A stretch of DNA of 27,581 nt from assembly GCA_902595525.1 (NCBI GenBank), contig CACJQJ010000010.1, forward strand, positions 1-27,581. Reading direction: 5' to 3'. How positions within the stretch are numbered: the stretch's first letter is position 1; each line of letters begins with the position of its first letter. The DNA is from an uncultured Alphaproteobacteria bacterium (GTDB taxonomy: Bacteria > Pseudomonadota > Alphaproteobacteria > HIMB59). The translations under genes and the position numbers were made by a program. The notes under the pieces are model-generated. The model saw only the letters and a list, made by a program, of their open reading frames with translations, searched no databases and had not been told where the DNA came from. Below, in pieces: positions 20,202 to 27,581 of the stretch.

Positions 20202-20254
20202 TTAAAAAAAAAATAATTATGTCAAATACTTGTTACTACTTTATAAATTTCTAT

Positions 20255-21268
20255 ATGAAAACTCAGTCTAAATTAATATTAGCAACATCAATCATAATTT
20301 CACTAGCATCAATGTATATTGCAGCTACAAAAGCTAATGCCTCAGAAACTATAAAAGTTTACTCTGAAAGACAGCCTTTTTTAATTGAACCTTTAATTAA
20401 AGAGTATGAAAAAAGTACAGGTAATAAAATAGAATGGATATTCTCAAAAAAAGGACTGGTTCAAAAAACAATCCTAGAAAAATCTAGGCCAGTAGCTGAT
20501 ATTTTTTTATCATCAGATATTGCAAGGTTAGTTGATATAACTGAAGCTGAAGCAAATTTTGAAATTCCTTTTCAAAAAAATGTACCCAAAAATTTACAAT
20601 CAAAAAATTGGACAAGTTTAACCATGAGAGCAAGAGTTATTTATGCCCACAATGACCTTAATCTTAGTGATATTTCATACGAGGACTTAATACTTCCCAA
20701 ATATAAAAACAGAGTTTGTACTAGATCAGGTTATCATCCATACAATATTTCACTTTTTTCATCTCTAATTGCACATCATGGAGAAGAATGGTTTGAGAAT
20801 TATATTGTAAAATTAAAAGCCAATTTGGCGAGAAAACCTCAAGGAAATGATAGAGATCAAGTCAAAGCGATATATGCTGGTGTCTGTGATCTAAGTATTG
20901 GAAATCATTATTATTATTTCAAAATGTTAGATGATCCCAACCAAATAGTATGGCTTGATAAAGTATCTCCAATCTTCCCAAATCAAGATAATTATGGGAC
21001 ACACGTTAATATCTCAGGTATCGCAATTATTAATGATGAAAATTACGATGCATCAATTGATTTTTTAGACTTTTTACTCAGTAATGAGGCACAAGAGATT
21101 TATGCTAATGATAATAATGAGTTTCCTGTCAATCCAAATGTTTCTGCATCTAAGAGAGTACAAAAATTAGCTAATAATGCAAAATTTGACTCAACGAGTT
21201 TAGAAGAAATTGCTTCAAATAGAAAAGCCGTTCTGGATATCCTAAATAAAATTAATTTTGACGGTTAA
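20255..21268 (+). CDS. Fe(III) ABC transporter substrate-binding protein (FbpA/FutA type)
   Basis: With the ATG at 20255 the product is 337 aa and starts MKTQSKLILATSIIISLASM, a normal signal peptide cut near ANA/SE. The ATG at 20219 would add 12 unusual residues before it. The mature protein follows the FbpA/IdiA pattern: IKVYSERQ (Tyr36), IEWIFSKKG, ADIFLSSD, LTMRARVIYA, CTRSGYHPYN, GNHYYYFKM (Tyr219-221, matching the adjacent iron-binding tyrosines) and NEFPVNPNV. It binds ferric iron in the periplasm. No permease or ATPase gene is adjacent, because the folate operon follows after a terminator, so partners must be encoded elsewhere. Regulation by Irr is plausible but unproven. Confidence 0.9.
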   Translation: MKTQSKLILATSIIISLASMYIAATKANASETIKVYSERQPFLIEPLIKEYEKSTGNKIEWIFSKKGLVQKTILEKSRPVADIFLSSDIARLVDITEAEANFEIPFQKNVPKNLQSKNWTSLTMRARVIYAHNDLNLSDISYEDLILPKYKNRVCTRSGYHPYNISLFSSLIAHHGEEWFENYIVKLKANLARKPQGNDRDQVKAIYAGVCDLSIGNHYYYFKMLDDPNQIVWLDKVSPIFPNQDNYGTHVNISGIAIINDENYDASIDFLDFLLSNEAQEIYANDNNEFPVNPNVSASKRVQKLANNAKFDSTSLEEIASNRKAVLDILNKINFDG

Positions 21269-21296
21269 ATAGGTTGGTCGCTTTAAATAGATCCGT

Positions 21297-21326
21297 TGCA
21301 CCCCAAAGGTTAGGGTGCATTTTAAT
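21297..21326 (+). terminator. Intrinsic terminator after the iron-binding protein gene
   Basis: TGCACCC (21297-21303) and GGGTGCA (21313-21319) make a 7-bp GC-rich stem with a 9-base loop, followed by TTTTAATA. It isolates the iron-binding gene from the folate operon. Confidence 0.75.
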
Positions 21327-21396
21327 ATAGTCTATAAAGTAAAATTGTAGCAATCCCATTTGTTGAATAAATAATCTATATAACTAAAATTTGCTC

Positions 21397-22602
21397 ATGA
21401 ATAATTCTGAAATACTTAATGCTTTATATGAATCTGATAAAGAATTAATAATTTATAGAAACTCAGAAAAAAATAATTTCGAAATATATACAGATTTTGC
21501 TGAAAAAATTAATCTAAACATAGGTAATTTAGATAAGTTTTTAAATAAATTAGAGCGATTTAAATCAAATAAACCCTATGATTGTTATATTGGCTTCTTT
21601 GGTTATGAATTACTTTGTAAGAATATTAATTTAAAAGTAAATAAAGATAATTCATCTTTCCCTGAGGGAGTTTTTTTTCGACCACAAACTAAAATAATTT
21701 TAGATAAACAAGTTAAAATTATAACCAAATCTAAATCCAAATTACTAAAAGACCTTAAAGCTTTAAATAAAGCCACTTCTTTAAATAGCAATAAAATATC
21801 TGTAAGTCCAAACGTTCAAGTATATGAGAAAATCTTTAATAAATTTAAAAAAAATATAAGGGCTGGTGAAACCTATCAAATTAAAATTGCTCAGAAATAT
21901 TCGAACAAAAAAGATTTAGATATAGTAAATTTATTTTTCAATTTGATGAAGAAAAATCTTAGTCCAGAGTCTTTTTGTGTAAGAACAAAAGATTTTAATA
22001 TAATTAGTTGCTCTCCTGAAAATCTTTTTAAGGTAAAAGGAAAAAAAATAATCACTTCCCCAATAGCAGGAACAGTAAGTAGAGATAAGGTGAAATCAAC
22101 AAAAGAGGCTAGAAAGTTTTTTGAAAATAATCAAAAAGAAGACAAAGAACATAATATGATTGTTGACTTAGAAAGAAATGATTTAAGTCGTATAACTAAG
22201 GCAAACACTGTGAAAATTCAAAATTTAAAATTTGTTCAAAAATACCAATATATTTTCCACAATGTCTCTGAAATTTCAGGAACGCTTCTTGATAATGTAA
22301 GGTTATCTGCAGTTATTAAGGCGATGATGCCCGGTGGCTCAGTTATAGGCTGTCCAAAAATTAATACTCTAAAATTACTCAATAAAGAGGAGAAAGAACC
22401 AAGAAGAATTTATACTGGTTCTTTTGGTTACTATCGCTCTATACAGGATATGAGTTTCAACATAATAATTAGATCTATTTTAAATTTTCAAAAAAATAAT
22501 GAGGTATTTGCTGCTAGTGGTGTGATTTTAGATAGTACAGCAAAAAATGAATACCATGAAAATTACTTAAAAGCTAAATCGTTATTGGATTTATTAAAAT
22601 GA
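21397..22602 (+). CDS. pabB: Aminodeoxychorismate synthase component I (chorismate-binding)
   Basis: From the ATG at 21397 the product is 401 aa; a TTG two codons earlier is less likely. Chorismate-enzyme landmarks are all present: AGETYQIKIAQKY, SPENLFKVKGK, KEDKEHNMIVDLERNDLSRI, PGGSVIGCPKINTLKLL, RRIYTGSFGYY and a C-terminal AASGVILDSTAKNEYHENYLKA. With PabA it would turn chorismate and glutamine into 4-amino-4-deoxychorismate for folate. Context with pabA, pabC and fol genes supports this. The diagnostic motif around residues 222-226 is PIAGT, as in anthranilate synthase, not the PIKGT usual in PabB. Substrate outcome is therefore less certain than the family. Confidence 0.85.
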   Translation: MNNSEILNALYESDKELIIYRNSEKNNFEIYTDFAEKINLNIGNLDKFLNKLERFKSNKPYDCYIGFFGYELLCKNINLKVNKDNSSFPEGVFFRPQTKIILDKQVKIITKSKSKLLKDLKALNKATSLNSNKISVSPNVQVYEKIFNKFKKNIRAGETYQIKIAQKYSNKKDLDIVNLFFNLMKKNLSPESFCVRTKDFNIISCSPENLFKVKGKKIITSPIAGTVSRDKVKSTKEARKFFENNQKEDKEHNMIVDLERNDLSRITKANTVKIQNLKFVQKYQYIFHNVSEISGTLLDNVRLSAVIKAMMPGGSVIGCPKINTLKLLNKEEKEPRRIYTGSFGYYRSIQDMSFNIIIRSILNFQKNNEVFAASGVILDSTAKNEYHENYLKAKSLLDLLK

Positions 22603-23165
22603 ACTTACTTCTAATTGACCATGAAGACTCTTTTACATATAACCTCGCACATTTGTTGTCAGGATTTGGTAATTTAGAAGTAAAAAATTTTTATGACATT
22701 AAAGAAAAATCCATAAAAAAATCTGATATCATTATTTTTTCTCCAGGACCAGGGAAGCCCTCAGATTACCCAGTATCACTGGATATTTATAATAATTATA
22801 AATCAAAGAAAAAAATAATTGGTATTTGTCTTGGTTTTCAACTTATTGCTAATGGAGAGGGTGGAACTATTTCTAAGCAAGAAAAAATATTTCATGGTTA
22901 TCAGACTTATATTAGAACGAATTCAAAAAGTTTAAGATTTCCTAATAATGCTTTATATCAAGTAGGTAGATACCATTCTTTAAAACTAAAAGAGCCATTT
23001 AATTCCTCTTCAATGCATATTACAATGAGATGTGAGGAAACTAATGTTGCAATGTGTTTGGAAAGTCATAAATATGATATTTGTGGTTTACAATTTCACC
23101 CAGACTCGTTTTTGACTCCAAATGGCAAACAATTTATTCGAAAAATCATTCAATATAAAAAATAA
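22599..23165 (+). CDS. pabA: Glutamine amidotransferase component (PabA/TrpG type)
   Basis: The 188-aa class I glutamine amidotransferase has LLIDHEDSFTYNL at the N-terminus, FSPGPGKPSDYP, the nucleophile C77 in GICLGFQL, and H167 in LQFHPDSFLTPNG. It releases ammonia from glutamine and passes it to PabB. The start overlaps the pabB stop by ATGA, suggesting coupled synthesis. The third member of the triad is Asp169 where nearly all relatives have Glu (HPES). The oxyanion region HGKxS is here HGYQT. Both changes suggest a drifted but probably still active enzyme. It may also serve anthranilate synthase if no trpG exists elsewhere. Confidence 0.88.
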   Translation: MNLLLIDHEDSFTYNLAHLLSGFGNLEVKNFYDIKEKSIKKSDIIIFSPGPGKPSDYPVSLDIYNNYKSKKKIIGICLGFQLIANGEGGTISKQEKIFHGYQTYIRTNSKSLRFPNNALYQVGRYHSLKLKEPFNSSSMHITMRCEETNVAMCLESHKYDICGLQFHPDSFLTPNGKQFIRKIIQYKK

Positions 23166-23901
23166 TTCATATTACTCCTCACAATTTAAGCCACTGTGGG
23201 GTCAAAAAGGTGTTTTTACTTCCATACCTGTAATTGGAAAAACACCAAGGTTAATAGGTTTAAATAATTATTTGAGGACTTTTAACACAACATGTCGGGA
23301 TTATAAATTTTCTACCAAAATAGATTTAAACATTATCAGAAGTTTAGTGGGAGAGGATTTAAAGAAAATCAAAAATTTCAATCACTTATTGAGAATAGCA
23401 ACTAATGGAACAACATTATCAATTTCGTTTAGAAAGAGAACAACAACTAAAGACAGTGTCATTGGATTTATAAAAAAATACAAAAGAAGAGACTTTAAAA
23501 ATAAAAACTTATTTTACAAAAAATTATTAAAATTCATGAGTGAAATAAATTACTCTGAAAATGAAATTATATTACTAAGAGACGATGAAATTACAGAAGG
23601 AGCAGTTACAAATTTAGTTTTTGTAAAGAAAGATAAAATTTATATTCCCAAAACTGGGTATTATCATGGAAATACTTTGAAGCTTATTGAAGAAATATCA
23701 AAATCGAAATTTATTAAAAGAAAAATTTTATTAGAGGATCTAAAAGAATACAGTGAGATATTATCGATAGGTTCAGGTAGAGGTATTACTTCAATAAAAA
23801 AAATTCAAAGTATTTTATGGAAGAGAGCGTCTACAAAATATTTTCAAAAATTAAAAAAAGATTATGCAACTATGATAAAAAGGAATTATTATGAAATTTA
23901 A
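23122..23901 (+). CDS. pabC: Aminodeoxychorismate lyase, class IV PLP enzyme
   Basis: The 259-aa protein matches fold-type IV aminotransferases: GVFTSIPVIGKTPRLIGLNN near the N-terminus, a catalytic-lysine candidate in FYKKLL, and ILLRDDEITEGAVTNLVFVKKDKIYIP, where EGAVTN corresponds to the EgsxsN signature. It would remove pyruvate from aminodeoxychorismate to give pABA. The ATG at 23122 overlaps pabA by 44 bp; a shorter non-ATG start after 23165 cannot be excluded, since the conserved core begins about 30 residues in. The protein is highly Lys-rich. It overlaps folP by 11 bp. Confidence 0.82.
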   Translation: MANNLFEKSFNIKNNSYYSSQFKPLWGQKGVFTSIPVIGKTPRLIGLNNYLRTFNTTCRDYKFSTKIDLNIIRSLVGEDLKKIKNFNHLLRIATNGTTLSISFRKRTTTKDSVIGFIKKYKRRDFKNKNLFYKKLLKFMSEINYSENEIILLRDDEITEGAVTNLVFVKKDKIYIPKTGYYHGNTLKLIEEISKSKFIKRKILLEDLKEYSEILSIGSGRGITSIKKIQSILWKRASTKYFQKLKKDYATMIKRNYYEI

Positions 23902-24706
23902 TCAACATTCCTTTGCTTTAAAAAAGCCTTTACTAGTAGGTATTTGTAATTTTACACCTGACTCATTTAGTGATGGAGGAAAAACATTTTCACGATCTAC
24001 TGCATTGAAGCATATAAATGCAATGGTTAAAGATGGAGCACAAATTATTGATATTGGTGCTGAAAGCACTAGACCAAATAGCGAGCCAATTACATATATT
24101 GAAGAAATAAATCGTTTATCCAAAATCTTACCATATTTAAACTATAAGAAATATCTTGTCTCTGTGGACTCTTATAAAATTGAGTCCCAAGAGTATGCAC
24201 TGAAAAAAGGTGCCCATATCATTAATGATATTAACGGAGGATCAGAAGACCTATTTAAACTCATAAAGAAATATAACGCAGGACTTTTCTTAATGCACAA
24301 AAGAGGAACGCCAAAGGAAATGCAAAAAAAACTTAATTCCAGAGTAAATATGGTAAGAGAATTTGATTATTTTATTAAAAAAAGATTGAAAATACTTAAT
24401 AAAATGAAGATTAATTCCAAAAAGGTATGGTTTGATCCAGGTATAGGATTTGGTAAAACACTAAATCAAAATTTACAATTAATGAAATCTTTGAAGAAAT
24501 TCAGTAGTGCAAATATCCAAGTGTTACTGGGATCCTCACGAAAAAGTTGGATAAACTATATTGATCCATCAAATGCTGATGAAAGGATTGGAGGCTCTTT
24601 AGCTTCTGTAGCCCATGCTCTCGATCAAAATGTTCATACATATAGAATTCATGATGTCAAAGAGACAAATCAAATGATAAAAGTTTTGAAAGCATTAAAT
24701 AAATGA
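23891..24706 (+). CDS. folP: Dihydropteroate synthase
   Basis: The 271-aa TIM-barrel enzyme joins pABA to dihydropterin pyrophosphate and is the sulfonamide target. Signatures are GICNFTPDSFSDGG (residues 17-30), IIDIGAESTRPNSEP, SVDSYK, INDINGG, LMHKRGTPKEMQ, WFDPGIGFGKT, LLGSSRKSW and the terminal RIHDVKE. The usual TRPG is TRPN here. An ATGA overlap links it to folB. The position after pabABC, where its substrate pABA is made, is logical. Confidence 0.96.
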   Translation: MKFNQHSFALKKPLLVGICNFTPDSFSDGGKTFSRSTALKHINAMVKDGAQIIDIGAESTRPNSEPITYIEEINRLSKILPYLNYKKYLVSVDSYKIESQEYALKKGAHIINDINGGSEDLFKLIKKYNAGLFLMHKRGTPKEMQKKLNSRVNMVREFDYFIKKRLKILNKMKINSKKVWFDPGIGFGKTLNQNLQLMKSLKKFSSANIQVLLGSSRKSWINYIDPSNADERIGGSLASVAHALDQNVHTYRIHDVKETNQMIKVLKALNK

Positions 24707-25050
24707 AATTTTTTATCGAAATAGAAGAGCTAAAAGTCGACACAATTATTGGGGTTTTCGAAGAAGAAAGGTTAAAACCCCAAACTATATTGATAAGTAT
24801 AAAATGTCAGTTAGAAATTGATCATAATCAAGATCTTGACAATATTGAAAATGTTACAAGTTATTCAGATATCAAAAATGAAATAATTAAATTTGTTTCA
24901 GCCTCTCAATATAAAACATTGGAAAAATTAATTACAGAACTTAAAAAACAGCTGGATGATAAGTTTCCAATTCAAATAGAAAAATTAGAAATAAATAAAA
25001 TTGAGATTGCTAAAAAATATAATGCAAAAAAAGTTAGCGTATCGATATAA
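24703..25050 (+). CDS. folB: Dihydroneopterin aldolase
   Basis: The 115-aa protein fits FolB: FFIEIEELKVDTIIGVFEEERLKPQ with the conserved Glu of the GvxxxEr..pQ motif, YSDIKNEIIKFV and the KTLEKLITELKKQL helix that replaces F.LVEaLA. It converts dihydroneopterin to 6-hydroxymethyl-dihydropterin for FolK. It overlaps folP by 4 bp and folK by 29 bp. The sequence is divergent, but position between folP and folK strongly supports the call. It could also have epimerase activity. Confidence 0.85.
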   Translation: MKFFIEIEELKVDTIIGVFEEERLKPQTILISIKCQLEIDHNQDLDNIENVTSYSDIKNEIIKFVSASQYKTLEKLITELKKQLDDKFPIQIEKLEINKIEIAKKYNAKKVSVSI

Positions 25051-25549
25051 ATCATATATTGCTATAGGATCAAATGTAGGCAATTGGAGAAGTAATTTTA
25101 ATAATGCATTAAACTTAATGAATAAATTTGGTCATGTTAAAAAAGTTAGTAGGGTTTATTTTACCAAGCCCTTTGGTTTAACCACCCAAAAATATTTTCA
25201 TAATGCTGCCTTTTTATTTCTTACAAATTTATTTTTTAATGAGCTATTTATAAAAATGAGCACTGTAGAAAAGCTGATTAAAAAAAATAAACTTTTAGAG
25301 AATGGGCCAAGAAGAATTGATTTAGATCTTATTCAATTCGAAAACTTGAAAGTTAAAAATCATTTAATATCAATTCCTCATCCTTCTTCACATTTCAGAG
25401 ATTTTGTTATACAGCCAGTTTTAGACCTCAATCCTAATTTTATTGATTTAAAAACACAATATACTTACAAAAGACTCATAAATAACTTAGAGGAACGATT
25501 TATTATTAAGAAATCTCGTCAAACCCAAGATTATCAAGGATTTTTTTAA
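25022..25549 (+). CDS. folK: 6-hydroxymethyl-7,8-dihydropterin pyrophosphokinase
   Basis: Starting at the ATG at 25022 (an earlier ATG at 25001 adds only seven residues), the 175-aa product begins just before YIAIGSNVGN, the start of HPPK. Further signatures are SRVYFTKPFG..QKYFHNAAF, LENGPRRIDLDLIQFE with the metal-binding DLD, and IPHPSSHFRDFVIQPVLDLNP. It transfers pyrophosphate from ATP to hydroxymethyl-dihydropterin, supplying the other substrate of FolP. The last 44 bp overlap the TrpF-like gene on the opposite strand, so the C-terminal 14 residues or so are shared coding DNA. Confidence 0.92.
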   Translation: MQKKLAYRYKSYIAIGSNVGNWRSNFNNALNLMNKFGHVKKVSRVYFTKPFGLTTQKYFHNAAFLFLTNLFFNELFIKMSTVEKLIKKNKLLENGPRRIDLDLIQFENLKVKNHLISIPHPSSHFRDFVIQPVLDLNPNFIDLKTQYTYKRLINNLEERFIIKKSRQTQDYQGFF

Positions 25550-26167
25550 GCTTTTCCTCATCCACACTATTAGATTGTTTTAAGCCAGTTGAAATATCAA
25601 TTCCATGAGGAGATATTGTTTTAATTGCCTCTTTTATGTTATCTATGTTTATTCCCCCACCAAGGTAGAGAGGTTTCGCAAAACTCTTCAATTGATTGAT
25701 TTGTTTTTCACATTCCACAAGAGATTTTTTCTCAATAGTATCTTTTCTGTAAATATTTAAATCATAATAAAAACTACTTATATTATATAAAATCTCTTCA
25801 AAGAAATTATAGTCAAAATTCTCATAATTTACCGAAATTGAAATTTTTGCATCTGTTTTATTATTCAGCAATTCAATTTCTTCGTTTTTATATTGATTAG
25901 ATATACAAACCTCTTTTATTGCTACATCATTTACAATACTAATTACTTCTTGCATCTGTATATTTCCAATCAATAAAATTGGATTTAATTTTAAATTGTA
26001 GGATGCAATAGTCAGTTTTTGAATTTCTTTAGTACTAAGTGTATTTGGGCCATATAAGTAATCACTTACAAGGCCCACCCTACTTACAGAATACTTTTGA
26101 ATTACTTCTAAAGATTTTTGATCTGTAATACCACAAACTTTAAGTTGGATATTACCATAATTGAACA

Positions 26168-26168
<1 letters not shown>
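25506..26168 (-). CDS. Divergent phosphoribosylanthranilate isomerase-like protein
   Basis: The 220-aa protein keeps the two ends of the TrpF barrel. LKVCGIT holds the catalytic-type Cys (C12). Near the C-terminus PLYLGGGINIDNIKEAI and HGIDISTGLKQSNSVDEEKLKKI match the phosphate-binding and SGxE..G.KD regions. The middle is poorly conserved: the usual VQLHG strand reads VCISN, and the Asp/GGTG segment around the second catalytic residue cannot be seen. It may be a fast-evolving true TrpF, or a paralogue with a different substrate. It is coupled to katG by TAATG, an unexpected partner, and its 3' end overlaps folK by 44 bp. Confidence 0.7.

Positions 26169-27581
<1,413 letters not shown>

Noticed and set aside
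20219..20254. Upstream ATG for the iron-binding protein
   Set aside because: Adds residues that do not fit a signal peptide; the ATG at 20255 gives a standard one.

Overview
The window reads as chromosomal DNA from an AT-rich, streamlined alphaproteobacterium, most likely a free-living marine lineage of the SAR11/HIMB59/AEGEAN-169 type. The points behind this are strong A/T bias, very short intergenic gaps, many 1-44 bp gene overlaps, few clear Shine-Dalgarno sites, an F1-only ATP synthase operon directly after priA, an obgE-proBA-nadD-rsfS-ctpA-rppH block, and an Irr-type Fur-family regulator. The exact clade cannot be fixed from sequence reading alone.

Layout. 1-1446: 3' two thirds of priA (replication restart helicase). 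1512-6274 (+): F1 ATP synthase operon atpHAGDC. 6265-13442 (-): a long convergent housekeeping operon read from rplU: rplU, rpmA, obgE, proB, proA, an unknown 137-aa gene, nadD, rsfS, ctpA, rppH. It runs head-on into atpC with a 10-bp tail overlap. 13532-16762: a zinc uptake locus, with znuC-znuB-zur on the minus strand diverging from znuA on the plus strand across a near-palindromic putative Zur operator. 16763-21390 (+): a region that looks concerned with iron. It holds an Irr-like regulator, a secreted DUF4856-like (imelysin-related) protein, a membrane fatty-acid-hydroxylase/sterol-desaturase-type di-iron enzyme, and a solitary Fe(III)-binding periplasmic protein, with two good hairpin terminators. 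21397-25549 (+): a tightly overlapping folate operon pabB-pabA-pabC-folP-folB-folK. 25506-27581 (-): katG (5' part outside the window) followed by a divergent TrpF-like gene that overlaps the 3' end of folK by 44 bp.

Functional picture. The window couples energy production, ribosome biogenesis and proline synthesis with metal homeostasis. Zur and ZnuABC handle zinc, Irr and a periplasmic Fe-binding protein handle iron, and the haem enzyme KatG handles peroxide. The folate operon carries five successive steps for pABA and dihydropteroate plus DHNA aldolase and HPPK. No RNA genes, insertion sequences, phage genes or CRISPR arrays were seen.

The most interesting departures from expectation are a roughly 100-residue His/Asp loop in ZnuA built from tandem DNA repeats, active-site substitutions in ObgE (G4 motif), PabB and PabA, a possible ProA-derived remnant just after proA, and a very divergent TrpF homologue paired with katG. 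No clearly new multi-gene defence or mobile system is evident.
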